Positions 8,731 through 17,493 of a stretch of DNA of 64,000 nt are shown one piece after another. The stretch covers positions 20,229 to 84,228 of the forward strand of contig NZ_LDUY01000006.1 in the NCBI RefSeq assembly GCF_001038455.1, in the 5' to 3' direction. The stretch's first letter is position 1; each line of letters starts with the position of its first letter. The notes under the pieces are model-generated. The model did no database searches, was not told where the DNA came from, and worked only from the letters and a program-made list of their open reading frames with translations. Position numbers and translations under genes: made by a program. Origin of the DNA: Fructobacillus sp. EFB-N1. GTDB lineage: Bacteria > Bacillota > Bacilli > Lactobacillales > Lactobacillaceae.

Positions 8731-9705
8731 ATGTTTGGAAGTAAAATAATCGCCAGTGGTCATTATGTGCCAGAAGATGTTGTCACGAACGATGACTTGG
8801 CGAAAGTGATTGATACTTCGGACGAATGGATTGTCAGTCACACCGGAATACAGGAACGGCATGTCTCTTTACAGGGGGAAAATACGTCTGATTTGGCAAC
8901 GAAGGCGGCCCAACAAGCACTAAAGAAAGCCGGTGTTTCGGCCGAAGAAGTTGATTTTATCATTGTAACCACTTTTACCCCGGATGGACTGGCACCTTCA
9001 ACGGCAGCTTTGGTGCAACGTAATTTAGGAGCCAAAAAGGCCTTTGGCTTTGATCTATCAACTGCTTGTGCCGGCTTTGTCTTTGGTTTGACGACGGCCG
9101 ATAACTTTATGAAGACTGGGCAATACCGGTATGGCTTGGTGATTGCTGCTGAAGTGAACTCGAAGATGATGGATTTCCGTGATCGAACGAGTACCGTTTT
9201 CTTTGGCGATGGTGCTGGAGCTGTTTTGCTAGCTCCTAACGAACAAGGCGAAGTTTTGGCCACTGATTTGCACACGATAGGAGATGCAGATGTTGTTCAT
9301 TCCGGTCGAATCGAGCCATTAACATCTTTGAGCGCCGACAACTATCCAAAGATTGATGCCTTTTTTCAGGAAGGACGGATGGTTTATCAAGAAGTGACCA
9401 CTTTGATTCCAAACCATATTCAACAATTCTTGGCAGACCAAGACTTAACAATTGATGATGTGGACTATGTGATTTTGCACCAAGCAAACCTGAGGATGAT
9501 TGAGAAGGTGGCTGAAGCCTTGAATCAACCAATGGCAAAGTTCATCACGAATGTCGAAAAGTATGGTAATTCGTCCTCCGCAGGGATTGCGATGGCTTTT
9601 GACCAGTTACGAGAAAGTGCGGATTTAGCAGAGAAAAAGGTCTTGTTGACTGGCTTTGGAGCAGGTTTTACCTATGGATCTTTGCTCTATAAGGGTTCTT
9701 TGTAA
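8731..9705 (+). CDS. Stand-alone 3-oxoacyl-ACP synthase III (KAS III/FabH paralogue)
   Basis: A 324-residue FabH-family condensing enzyme. The catalytic triad is visible: Cys in DLSTACAGF, His in ILHQANLRM and Asn in KYGNSSSAG. A second fabH lies inside the fatty acid operon at 37744, of equal length but clearly different sequence; for instance the tail here (GAGFTYGSLLYKGSL) differs from that copy. This gene has no fatty acid neighbours and no visible FabT box. It could start fatty acid synthesis with a different primer such as branched or longer acyl-CoA, or serve a regulatory bypass; that is inference. The ribosome site AGGTAATAAT is weak. Confidence 0.85.
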   Translation: MFGSKIIASGHYVPEDVVTNDDLAKVIDTSDEWIVSHTGIQERHVSLQGENTSDLATKAAQQALKKAGVSAEEVDFIIVTTFTPDGLAPSTAALVQRNLGAKKAFGFDLSTACAGFVFGLTTADNFMKTGQYRYGLVIAAEVNSKMMDFRDRTSTVFFGDGAGAVLLAPNEQGEVLATDLHTIGDADVVHSGRIEPLTSLSADNYPKIDAFFQEGRMVYQEVTTLIPNHIQQFLADQDLTIDDVDYVILHQANLRMIEKVAEALNQPMAKFITNVEKYGNSSSAGIAMAFDQLRESADLAEKKVLLTGFGAGFTYGSLLYKGSL

Positions 9706-9720
9706 TTCAAAAGAGTCAAA

Positions 9721-9737
9721 TGTAATGCCTGTGTAAC
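9721..9737 (+). promoter_or_regulatory. WalR-type binding site
   Basis: TGTAAT-GCCTG-TGTAAC matches the WalR (YycF) consensus of two TGTWAH hexamers spaced by five bases. It lies about 40 bases before a TAAAAT -10 candidate (9770-9775) and 110 bases before a secreted LysM/CAP gene, which fits cell wall stress control. Confidence 0.6.
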
Positions 9738-9846
9738 ATTACAGAAAGAGGCCAGCAATAACCAGTGTCTAAAATGAATATATAGATTAAGCGTAAGTTA
9801 AGCACTTACTAATCAAACATAAGCAGAAAAAATGGAGATGTCTCTC

Positions 9847-10608
9847 ATGAAGAATAATATTACCAAAACTATTTTAGCGACGGTGGCTGGTGCAGCTGCG
9901 TTTGCAGGTGCCGGAGCAGTTGCTTCAGCCAACGATATTACTGTTAAGGCAGGGGATACCTTGTCACAAATCGCTGCCAACAACAACACGACTGTTGATG
10001 ATTTGGCTTCAAAGAACAACATTCAAAACGTTAACTTGATTTTTGTTGGTGACATCATCAAGACTGATGGTACCGCTGCTGGGACAGCCGCAGCCGCAGC
10101 TGCTAACACAACTACGGCAACTGCTCAGACAGAAACAGCGGGTACTGCTGCCGCAGCTGCTACTACTTCTTCAGCAACTACTCAAACACAAGCTACTACA
10201 AACACAAACACTCAGGCACAAGCTGCTACTACTTCATCTTCAGCTAACTACAGCACTTACTCAGCTGGTGCTAGCGGTTCAGTTCAAACAATCATCAACG
10301 CTATGAACGCTAAGCGTGCAGCTGCTGGCTTGGCACCTGTATCATACGATGCTTCATTGGCTGCTCGTGCACAATCACGTGCTGAAAACGCTGTTGCAAA
10401 CGGTGGTTTGCCAACTGGTCACATGCAACAAGTTGCTGGACCCGAAGTTGTTGCAATCGACTGGGCTCCAAGCCAAGTTGTTGATGCATGGTACAACGAA
10501 ACTGGTATGATTGCTGCACCAGCTCACCGTAACTGGTTGATGAACGCCAGCTTCACAAAGGTTGGATTTGGAATCGTTGACGGTACTATCGTTGGTATCG
10601 CTGGCTAA
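9847..10608 (+). CDS. Secreted LysM and CAP-like domain protein
   Basis: A 253-residue exported protein. The first 27 or so residues form a signal peptide ending near AVASA. A single LysM domain follows (ITVKAGDTLSQIAANNNTTV to VGDIIK), which binds peptidoglycan. An Ala/Thr/Gln-rich linker of about 70 residues leads to a C-terminal CAP/SCP-like domain from about residue 145 (IINAMNAKRAAAGLAPVSYD, GGLPTGHMQQ, APAHRNWLMN). ATG 9847 is preferred because GGAG sits nine bases upstream; ATG 9832 has no site. The molecular role of bacterial CAP domains is unsettled. The WalR-type box upstream suggests a wall-related function. Confidence 0.85.
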   Translation: MKNNITKTILATVAGAAAFAGAGAVASANDITVKAGDTLSQIAANNNTTVDDLASKNNIQNVNLIFVGDIIKTDGTAAGTAAAAAANTTTATAQTETAGTAAAAATTSSATTQTQATTNTNTQAQAATTSSSANYSTYSAGASGSVQTIINAMNAKRAAAGLAPVSYDASLAARAQSRAENAVANGGLPTGHMQQVAGPEVVAIDWAPSQVVDAWYNETGMIAAPAHRNWLMNASFTKVGFGIVDGTIVGIAG

Positions 10609-10636
10609 TCTTAACCGATTAATCTTAATTTAAACT

Positions 10637-10669
10637 AAAACACTTACATTAGTATGTAGGTGTTTTTTT
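10637..10669 (+). terminator. Intrinsic terminator after the LysM/CAP gene
   Basis: AAACACTTACAT-TAG-TATGTAGGTGTTT hairpin followed by T residues. Confidence 0.88.
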
Positions 10670-10818
10670 GTTTAAGAAAAAGTTAAATGTGGGTAGTAAG
10701 TAGACAGATAGCTCCATATTTTATTGATTCAACTACATTTGTGGTAAGATAGGGAAACATGAGAGCGCAGCCAGGAAGCGCGCAAATACGGCGAAAAAAA
10801 TGGAGTGTCGAAGTTCTT

Positions 10819-11982
10819 ATGGCAGATCAAAATAATAATGAATTTTCACGGCAACGGCGGTTTGATGAAGTCCGTCAAAAAAAGAAAAAGAAGAGTCGCG
10901 TGAAACGTTGGATTTTATATATCCTACTTGCCATCGTGGTTGGTGTAATCGGATGGGGTGCTTACCTCTATAGCGAATATAAAGGTTCCATTGATTCAAT
11001 TCAAAAATCGGCTAAAATTTCAAAGACCCGAGATGTTTCAAGTTTGATTGCCCAGGGCAAGTCATTCTCAATTTTGATTTTGGGAACTGATACTGGAGAA
11101 CTTGATCGTGATCGAACAGGTTTGAGTGATTCAATGATGGTAGCCACCGTTAACCCAACGGAAAATAAGGTCACAATGGTTTCAATTCCACGTGATATTA
11201 TGACAGCAATTCCAGGTGATGAGGATACCTTCCCCCAGAAGTTAAATGCTGCTTATAGTTTGGATGGCGTTGGTGCTTCCATGAAGGCTGTTCAAAACTA
11301 CTTAAACGTGCCAATTGATACTTATGCGCTAGTTAATATGAAGGGCTTGGAAACCTTGGTTAAGAAGGTTGGCGGTGTTTCAGTTAAATCCCCACTTTCT
11401 TTCCAATATAGTCAAGCAACAGCTCATGATTATGGCCCTGATTTGTATCGTTTCCACAAGGGTTCTACTTCTTACGAGAAGTCAACCGATAACGGTGTGA
11501 CTTGGTCAGCAAGTAAGACAGTGATGGACGGTGATGCCGCCTTGGCCTTTTCACGGATGCGCTATGATGATCCGCAGGGTGATTATGGTCGTCAACAGCG
11601 CCAACGCTTGGTATTGGAAGCAATGCTAAAGAAGGCAGTGAACGTCAAGACGTTGATGGATCCAAGTTTCGTTAAGGCAATTTCAAAGAATGCTCAGACT
11701 GATTTGTCCTTTAACGATATTGTTAAAATTGCTCAGAAGTACCGTGGCGCTGTGAAGAACCAAGTTTCTGACCATTTGCAAGGTGAGGGCGTAATGTACG
11801 AGGGTGTTTCTTACCAAATGGTGCCAACCTCTGAAAAGCAACGGATAACCAATCTCTTAAGGTCTCAGCTTGGTTTGAAACATAAGGAAACCGGTTCCCA
11901 GTTTGCTAGTGATGTGCCATCCGATCAGTTGCGTTCAGCAGCCTATGCTCTAGCACAAATTGATGAAAAATTAGTTCAATAA
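10819..11982 (+). CDS. LytR-CpsA-Psr (LCP) family cell wall polymer transferase
   Basis: A 387-residue membrane-anchored enzyme that attaches undecaprenyl-linked anionic or polysaccharide polymers to peptidoglycan. A very basic cytoplasmic start (KKKKKSRVKRW) precedes one membrane segment at about residues 30-49. The LCP domain shows ILILGTDTGELDRDRTGLSD, MVSIPRDIM and AFSRMRYDDPQGDYGRQQRQ, with the expected arginines and aspartates. I prefer ATG 10819 (GGAG at 10802) over ATG 10759, because a TAAGAT -10 element at 10745-10750 would leave the earlier start essentially leaderless. It is a single-gene unit with a terminator behind it. Confidence 0.92.
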   Translation: MADQNNNEFSRQRRFDEVRQKKKKKSRVKRWILYILLAIVVGVIGWGAYLYSEYKGSIDSIQKSAKISKTRDVSSLIAQGKSFSILILGTDTGELDRDRTGLSDSMMVATVNPTENKVTMVSIPRDIMTAIPGDEDTFPQKLNAAYSLDGVGASMKAVQNYLNVPIDTYALVNMKGLETLVKKVGGVSVKSPLSFQYSQATAHDYGPDLYRFHKGSTSYEKSTDNGVTWSASKTVMDGDAALAFSRMRYDDPQGDYGRQQRQRLVLEAMLKKAVNVKTLMDPSFVKAISKNAQTDLSFNDIVKIAQKYRGAVKNQVSDHLQGEGVMYEGVSYQMVPTSEKQRITNLLRSQLGLKHKETGSQFASDVPSDQLRSAAYALAQIDEKLVQ

Positions 11983-11995
11983 ATCTTTGAATACA

Positions 11996-12040
11996 GAAGT
12001 CAGCTCGCGGTGATAAAAACGCCGTGGCTGGCTTTTTTCT
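11996..12040 (+). terminator. Intrinsic terminator after the LCP gene
   Basis: An imperfect hairpin between GTCAGCTCGCGGTG and CGCCGTGGCTGGC is followed by a T6 tract. Confidence 0.75.
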
Positions 12041-12091
12041 TTCTGATTATTCGTGTTATACTGGGTAATAATCAAACGATTGGGGTCTGAT

Positions 12092-13036
12092 ATGCAAGAT
12101 AAGAAAATTGCCATTATCGACTTGGGCAGTAACTCGACGCGGTTAGTGATCGAACAGTTACATCCAAATGAAACCTATACGGAGATTTTACGTGTAAAGG
12201 AAGACACAAGGCTTTCACAAAACATGGGGCGCGATCTGATGTTACAAGAGGAGCCAATTGTGCGGACCATCAAAGTCTTGCAAAAATATCGACAAAAAAT
12301 TGACGACTACGAAGTTAGCGAGGTCTACGCCATCACAACGGCAGCAGTGCGTTCTGCCAAAAATCAAGCAGAATTCCTAGAGCGGGTAAAAGACGAAGCG
12401 AAAATCAGCTTTCGAGTCTTGACCGGCCAAGAAGAGGCCCACTACGATTTTCTCGGCGTCAGAGAAGCATTGCCAGATGTGCTGAATGGTATCATTCTAG
12501 ATACTGGTGGCGCATCGGTCGAATTAATTCCCTTCAAAAATGGCCAGGCGTTAGCCGAGGTTTCTGTGCCATTTGGTGCGGTTAACCTTTCTGAACGCTA
12601 TCATTTGGCTGACACCATTGATGAAGCCAATATTCGACAGGCGAATGCGGATATTCAGTCTACTTATCGAAAATTGCACTTTATCGATGACTGTCAAAAT
12701 CTGCCCGTCATTCTTTTAGGTGGGGCAAATCGGTCATTAGCAAAGATGGCTGAAGAAAAAGAATTGGTTTACCATCCGAAAGCCCTTCATGGGTTTATGA
12801 TGCCGGCTAACCAGGTTGGCGAAATTTTTCATCAAATTGCTCAGATGTCTCGAACTGAGCGGGAACACCTCGCCGGCTTAGAGAAAAACCGGGCCGATAT
12901 TATCATATCGGGCCTGTTGCCGGTATTGAACCTGATTAGTGTTTTAAACGCCCCCCAGGTCATCTTTTCAGAATCTGGTGTCCGTGAAGGCCTAATCGAA
13001 AGCCTGTTTGAGGAAAAAGAGCAAATCAATGACTAA
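12092..13036 (+). CDS. ppx: Ppx/GppA family exopolyphosphatase
   Basis: A 314-residue protein of the ASKHA phosphatase fold that hydrolyses polyphosphate or pppGpp. The phosphate-1 motif AIIDLGSNSTRLVIEQ, the ITTAAVRSA loop and the phosphate-2 motif ILDTGGASVELI are all present. It has the short, two-domain length, without the HD domain of long Ppx forms. GGGG about eight bases upstream supports ATG 12092. The stop overlaps the next gene by eight bases, so ppx heads an operon with mvaA, the IpaB/EvcA-like gene and sir2. Confidence 0.88.
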   Translation: MQDKKIAIIDLGSNSTRLVIEQLHPNETYTEILRVKEDTRLSQNMGRDLMLQEEPIVRTIKVLQKYRQKIDDYEVSEVYAITTAAVRSAKNQAEFLERVKDEAKISFRVLTGQEEAHYDFLGVREALPDVLNGIILDTGGASVELIPFKNGQALAEVSVPFGAVNLSERYHLADTIDEANIRQANADIQSTYRKLHFIDDCQNLPVILLGGANRSLAKMAEEKELVYHPKALHGFMMPANQVGEIFHQIAQMSRTEREHLAGLEKNRADIIISGLLPVLNLISVLNAPQVIFSESGVREGLIESLFEEKEQIND

Positions 13037-14267
13037 AAAATTTTACGAATTAACGCCAGAAGAACGACTTGACTTATTGAACTTGCCAGAAGAATTGATG
13101 GCGCGGTTCGTAAAAGACCAAGAGGTCGCACACCAGGATTTAGTTGAGAATTATTTGACTGATTTTTCCTTGCCAGAGGGAATGGTTCGGCATTTAGTCT
13201 TGGATAACCAGCCCTATCAAGTGCCAATGGTTACTGAAGAACCATCCGTCATCGCAGCGGCTAACAACGGTGCCCACTTGTTTAAGATGGGTGGTGGTTT
13301 TAAGAGTGCTGGTACCAGCCAGGCAATTCTGGGCGGTCAGATTCTCTTTGAACACATTGATTTTGAGCAGCTACAGTCCTTTGTAACTGCCAACGAATAT
13401 GAAATTTTCCAGGCAGCCGAAGAGGCCAAACCAAGTCTCTATCGTCGTGGTGGTGGTTTACGGAGCATTAACCTCCGCCATGTTAGTGGGCTTCGAGCAA
13501 GCCTTGATATTTTAGTGGATACGAGCCAGTCGATGGGGGCCAATGCCGTTAACACCATTTTGGAGAGTATTCGATTGATCTTTGAACCCTTTGATGACCA
13601 AATTTTAGGGGCAATTTTGACTAATGCAGGTCACCAAAGTGTTGTGAGTGTCACTGGTCGTGTGCCGGTGACAGCGCTAGGTGGCTTTGACGCTGCACAG
13701 CGGATCGTTGACCTAGCTGATTTTGCCAAAGTTGACCCTGACCGGGCAGTCACTGAAAATAAGGGCATCTTTAATGGTTTATCCGCCGTTGTTTTGGCCC
13801 TTGGAAACGATTGGCGCGCGGTTGAAGCCGCAGGCCATGCCTATGCCAGTCGGACCGGTCAATACCAGGCCTTAACCAACTGGCGGGTGAGCGATGACCA
13901 TGAATTCCTGGAAGGGGAGTTTTCTCTACCATTGAACCTTGGTCGTGTTGGTGGGGCCATTGCCGGTCTTACTAAAGCACAAGATAATTTAGCCCTATTG
14001 GGCAATCCCACATTGGATGAAATGAAGAAAATTGTTTTGTCTGTCGGCCTTAGCTCCAACCTGGCTGCCTTAAAAGCGATTGCTGGTGAGGGCATTCAGG
14101 CCGGACATATGCGGATGCAAGCTCGGTTACTGGCCATTTCAGTCGGTGCAAAGACAGATGAAATCGTGCCGTTGTCTAAGAAATTAACCAAGGCACCAGC
14201 AATTAACGAAGAAAATGCAAAAAAGTTATTAGGAGAACTGCGTCACCATGAATCCGAAGTTAAATGA
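13029..14267 (+). CDS. mvaA: Hydroxymethylglutaryl-CoA reductase, class II
   Basis: A 412-residue enzyme converting HMG-CoA to mevalonate, the committed step of the mevalonate route to isoprenoids. The HMG-CoA binding motif TEEPSVIAAANNGA, the nucleotide-binding stretch DTSQSMGANAVNT, ENKGIFNGLSAVV and the C-terminal GHMRMQARLLA region with the catalytic His are visible. Class II length and the absence of membrane segments fit Gram-positive cocci and lactobacilli. It overlaps ppx by eight bases and the next gene by 20, which implies strong translational coupling in the order ppx-mvaA-orf-sir2. Confidence 0.95.
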   Translation: MTKKFYELTPEERLDLLNLPEELMARFVKDQEVAHQDLVENYLTDFSLPEGMVRHLVLDNQPYQVPMVTEEPSVIAAANNGAHLFKMGGGFKSAGTSQAILGGQILFEHIDFEQLQSFVTANEYEIFQAAEEAKPSLYRRGGGLRSINLRHVSGLRASLDILVDTSQSMGANAVNTILESIRLIFEPFDDQILGAILTNAGHQSVVSVTGRVPVTALGGFDAAQRIVDLADFAKVDPDRAVTENKGIFNGLSAVVLALGNDWRAVEAAGHAYASRTGQYQALTNWRVSDDHEFLEGEFSLPLNLGRVGGAIAGLTKAQDNLALLGNPTLDEMKKIVLSVGLSSNLAALKAIAGEGIQAGHMRMQARLLAISVGAKTDEIVPLSKKLTKAPAINEENAKKLLGELRHHESEVK

Positions 14268-15219
14268 GCTCTTAGAGCAGGCAAATCAGGTCTATCCTGG
14301 TACCGTGATGACTCGCGTGGGGCAGAACCAAGATGGGCTGCTCCGCATGGACCGTGCCGAACAGTCTGCTTTGGCAGACCGCCTGTTGATTGAAGTGCCC
14401 GACCAGACGGAAGCTGATTTTGTCCTGGGAAATGAACTCTTACAGTTAGTTTTGACCTTAAATGGCATTACACCACAGATTTATTTCGCTTTGACCTTTA
14501 ATGATGAGGATTTGGACCAACAGTTAATTACGATTGCGACACGCCTGCATCGAACTGTTCTGCATGCCATTACTTATCAAGAATTGGCGAAACAAGGTTT
14601 CTTAACAGCGGATACTGTGACGGCTTTCTTGGCCGGCGTTAAGGATGAATTGTCGGTTGAGACTGCTAATGTCGACGGCGAGGACCTCTTCCGCTTGTTA
14701 ACGGTTTTGGACGCGCAAGTCTTTTTGGTAGCTGCTGATAAGGCTGGCTTGTCTGATTTGGCAGCGGACGCTTTCGCAACGTTACAAGAGGATTATCCAC
14801 GGGCCACTGCCCAGGGCGAGAAATTAGTTGCACCAATTTTGGCGGCTAATTTGAAGGATTCCCGACAAATTCGTAAGCAAATGGTGCGTTTGTTTACGGG
14901 AATGGATGAAAGCTTGACCGAATTAGAATTGCCAACGGTCAACGCTAACCAGTACGTGACTTTGACGCCCGTTTTGTCACAACGCCAGTTGGATGGACCG
15001 GTTGCTAACCTCTATGAAGTCTTCCATTCCGAAATGACTGATTTCCAAACGAAGGAAACGGCTTTTGTTGGTGTTGGCAAGCAAGACCACCAAAATACTT
15101 TTGTGGTGACGCCACCGAAGGATGAGGCTGATCGACCAAAGTTTTTCACCGAACTATACCAAACATCTGTCAAGGAACTATTAACGAAGTTGGCCTTGCC
15201 ATATATTTTGCGTCAGTAA
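14248..15219 (+). CDS. IpaB/EvcA family protein, function unknown
   Basis: A 323-residue soluble protein that matches the lactobacillar family usually labelled IpaB/EvcA, which I recognise from its N-terminus (LEQANQVYPGTVMTRVGQNQ, then LLRMDRAEQSALADRLLIEV and VLGNELLQLVLTLNG). The name is historical and does not prove any effector role. The LGNELLQLVL segment looks like a helix that in relatives carries an HELLH-like metal site, but here the histidine positions are changed (NELLQ), so a protease role is doubtful. It overlaps mvaA and is followed by sir2 after 26 bases. Confidence 0.55.
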   Translation: MNPKLNELLEQANQVYPGTVMTRVGQNQDGLLRMDRAEQSALADRLLIEVPDQTEADFVLGNELLQLVLTLNGITPQIYFALTFNDEDLDQQLITIATRLHRTVLHAITYQELAKQGFLTADTVTAFLAGVKDELSVETANVDGEDLFRLLTVLDAQVFLVAADKAGLSDLAADAFATLQEDYPRATAQGEKLVAPILAANLKDSRQIRKQMVRLFTGMDESLTELELPTVNANQYVTLTPVLSQRQLDGPVANLYEVFHSEMTDFQTKETAFVGVGKQDHQNTFVVTPPKDEADRPKFFTELYQTSVKELLTKLALPYILRQ

Positions 15220-15245
15220 CATTGTGATTGAAGGAGGGGGAGACA

Positions 15246-15968
15246 ATGCTTGTTAGCCCAGCAATTCAAGAAAATTTTGATCAAGCAAAATCGATTGTTT
15301 TTATGACCGGAGCAGGGGTTTCGACCCTTTCTGGTATTCCAGATTATCGATCAAAAAATGGTGTTTATCAGGGACTCGACCTTGCGCCGGAGTATCTTTT
15401 GTCCGACCAGGCCTTTGCTGAAATCCCAGAAATTCAGTACAAATTTATGCAGGAAAATCTGTATTTTCCAGCTGCTAAGCCAAACTTTATTCATGAAAAG
15501 ATGGCAGCTTTCACTAAGGTTGGCCGTGGCCGCATTATTACTCAGAATATTGATGATTTGGATATTGCTGCCGGTGCCCAAAAAGACCGACTGATTCGTT
15601 TTCACGGCTCGCTTTACGACTTGTATGTTCCTAAAGATGGCGCTAAGGCAACGTTGGCCGAGTACCAAAAAAGTCTGTATCGGTCGTCTGACCACGCCAA
15701 AATCAGGCCGGATATTACCTTCTATGGGGAGCAACCAAAGCACGTTGAAGAAACGATTTCCTGGGTACAGCAGGCTGATTTGGTCGTCGTTGTTGGGACG
15801 TCCTTTCGAGTCTATCCCTTTGCCGGACTTTTGGCTTATGCCAACCCAGCGGCAAAGTTAATGGCGGTTAATTTGACTGCTATCCCGGTGCCGAGTCAGG
15901 TTGAGCAAATTGTGGGGGATGCGGGTCAGTTCTTTGAAGAACTGACGGTTAAGACCGCCTCTGAATGA
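15246..15968 (+). CDS. Sir2 family NAD-dependent deacylase without zinc cysteines
   Basis: A 240-residue sirtuin. The NAD-binding motifs FMTGAGVSTLSGIPDYRSKN and TQNIDDLDI, the catalytic His in RFHGSLYDLY and the VVVGTSFRVYP motif are all present. The protein contains no cysteine at all, so the Cys4 zinc module that normally follows the catalytic His is missing; the segment is replaced by about 35 residues including KDGAKATLAEYQKSLYRSSD. AAGGAGGGGGAGACA before ATG 15246 is a very strong ribosome site. It closes the ppx-mvaA operon. Target acyl groups cannot be read from sequence. Confidence 0.85.
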   Translation: MLVSPAIQENFDQAKSIVFMTGAGVSTLSGIPDYRSKNGVYQGLDLAPEYLLSDQAFAEIPEIQYKFMQENLYFPAAKPNFIHEKMAAFTKVGRGRIITQNIDDLDIAAGAQKDRLIRFHGSLYDLYVPKDGAKATLAEYQKSLYRSSDHAKIRPDITFYGEQPKHVEETISWVQQADLVVVVGTSFRVYPFAGLLAYANPAAKLMAVNLTAIPVPSQVEQIVGDAGQFFEELTVKTASE

Positions 15969-15985
15969 AAGTAAATGAGTTATTT

Positions 15986-16020
15986 TAAACCTTTGTCTTC
16001 AAGACGAAGGTTTTTTATTT
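15986..16020 (+). terminator. Intrinsic terminator of the ppx-mvaA-sir2 operon
   Basis: AACCTTTGTCTT and AAGACGAAGGTT form a hairpin followed by a T6 tract. Confidence 0.85.
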
Positions 16021-16067
16021 GTATTTTATATGAAAAAAGATTAATATGTTTTTCAGGAGGAAGTTTT

Positions 16068-17081
16068 ATGACGAATGATCAAGGAGACAACCGGCAAAAT
16101 GCCGCTGTTCATGCACCAAGAACACCGAGTCAACAAGAAACGCACGAACATCATCATGGGCATGCAGCACCGCAACAGTTATCACAAAAGCCCTATATTA
16201 TCGGGATTACCGTAAATTTGATTTTTGTTTTAAGTGAGTTAGTCTTTGCGAAAATTGCCCACTCAACAGCCTTGTTTGCCGATGCCTTTCACAATCTTTC
16301 GGATGTGTTAGCGCTGGTCATTGCCTGGTTAGCGGTCCTCGTTTTTGCGATTAAGGCGACTAAAAAGAAGACGTATGGCTGGCATAATGTATCGATTCTA
16401 GCTTCAATTTTTAATATGATTTTGTTGCTTTTTGCGGTTGGAACGATTTTTATTGAAGGGGTCCGCGACTTAATTGCCCCGGGACAAGTTCATACAAATG
16501 GGACAATTATCACCATTGTGGCGGCAATTGGAATTGTGGTGAACTTGTCAACAGCTCTTTTGTTTAAGATTTCGGGTACGCCCGATGAACATGGCCACCA
16601 GCATGGCCAGGATTTAAATGCAAAAACAGCTTATCTACACTTATTATCGGATGCCGGGGTTTCAATTGGTGTCATCTTAGCTGGTTGGCTGATTGACCTA
16701 ACTGGTTGGCAGCTGATTGATCCAATTGTATCGTTAATTATTGGGGTCATTATCTTGGCTTCTGCTTGGCCAGTCATGCGTGAAACGGTCAACCTGGCGA
16801 TTAACGCGGTACCGGAGACAGTTAATGAGGTTGCCATCAGCGAGTATTTGGTCAACCAAGAAGGGGTGTTGGCCATGCACGACTTGCATATCTGGCCACT
16901 TTCAACTACCGAAACGGCGTTGACGGTCCATTTATCCGTTGATGATTACGTCTTTGATGACGACCACGGCCAGGATTTTTTAACTCGAATTGAGGATGAT
17001 TTGAAAGCTGATTTTGCCATTCAACACGTCACAATTCAATTAGAAGCGGCCGAGCACAAAGAAAATTGTAATGTGATTTAA
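16068..17081 (+). CDS. Cation diffusion facilitator (CDF) family zinc/cobalt-type exporter
   Basis: A 337-residue proton-coupled divalent metal exporter. A histidine-rich N-terminus (ETHEHHHGH) precedes six membrane segments. Metal site A is seen as HxxxD pairs in FADAFHNLSDVLAL and LHLLSDAGVSIG, which is the zinc-type HD-HD arrangement rather than the DD-DD of manganese CDFs. A histidine loop (DEHGHQHGQD) lies between segments four and five, and the C-terminal cytoplasmic domain holds MHDLHIWPLS. CAGGAGGAAG supports ATG 16068. Its position next to manganese transporter genes suggests a local metal homeostasis cluster. Confidence 0.9.
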   Translation: MTNDQGDNRQNAAVHAPRTPSQQETHEHHHGHAAPQQLSQKPYIIGITVNLIFVLSELVFAKIAHSTALFADAFHNLSDVLALVIAWLAVLVFAIKATKKKTYGWHNVSILASIFNMILLLFAVGTIFIEGVRDLIAPGQVHTNGTIITIVAAIGIVVNLSTALLFKISGTPDEHGHQHGQDLNAKTAYLHLLSDAGVSIGVILAGWLIDLTGWQLIDPIVSLIIGVIILASAWPVMRETVNLAINAVPETVNEVAISEYLVNQEGVLAMHDLHIWPLSTTETALTVHLSVDDYVFDDDHGQDFLTRIEDDLKADFAIQHVTIQLEAAEHKENCNVI

Positions 17082-17146
17082 GGGTGGTCGATTGGGCTGA
17101 TTTACCCGATGAAGCCTTGAGTGAAGGTGAAATTTAATAAAAGAGA

Positions 17147-17184
17147 TAAAACGCCAAAATGACTGTTGTTACGGCGTTTTTCTT
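17147..17184 (+). terminator. Probable terminator after the CDF gene
   Basis: AAAACGCC and GGCGTTTT enclose a 16-base loop and are followed by T residues. A similar design ends the fatty acid operon near 47200. Confidence 0.7.
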
Positions 17185-17226
17185 TTGAAATTTGAATCAC
17201 TACCTGGCTGAAAAATCATTTTAGGG

Positions 17227-17254
17227 TTGACCTGAGCGCTCACCAGTGTATGAT
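17227..17254 (+). promoter_or_regulatory. Promoter of mntH copy 1
   Basis: TTGACC at 17227-17232, 16-base spacer, TATGAT at 17249-17254. A palindrome TGAGCGCTCA lies in the spacer (17233-17242). Confidence 0.6.
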
Positions 17255-17260
17255 TAACGA

Positions 17261-17385
17261 GAACTTAGGAAGACCAATCGGGTTAACTAGCTTTCATAAG
17301 ACTTCAAGTTTGTGCTTGGCGGACGTTATGAAAATTATTTAGCACTTGCATCCTTTTCGGCCAAAAAATTGTTGGCCTTTTCGGC
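17261..17385 (+). promoter_or_regulatory. Structured mntH leader, copy 1 of a shared element
   Basis: The predicted transcript starts right at ACTTAGGAAGA, then TTAACTAGCTTTCATAAG, and later TTATGAAAATTATTTAGCAC plus TTG (17326-17348). TTTCATAA and TTATGAAA can pair as a perfect 8-bp stem. A GGCCAA-TTGGCC hairpin with TTTT (17359-17381) follows and resembles a terminator. The same blocks, in the same order and at the same distance from the -10 box, precede the second mntH. It does not fit my recall of the yybP-ykoY manganese riboswitch. Confidence 0.6.
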
Positions 17386-17493
17386 ATTTATTATATTTAT
17401 ACTGGCGCGAAAAGAAAATGATGATTTTCAAGACAATCTAATTCGTTTGACACCTTCCTGAGGAATCTAACTTTCCAAAGGAGAATCATTATC

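Noticed and set aside
10759..10818. Upstream start of the LCP gene
   Set aside because: The -10 box at 10745 would make it nearly leaderless, and the family start fits 10819.
17261..17348. mntH leader as a yybP-ykoY manganese riboswitch
   Set aside because: The conserved GGGGAGUAG-type core and its partner loop are not visible; only position and gene fit.
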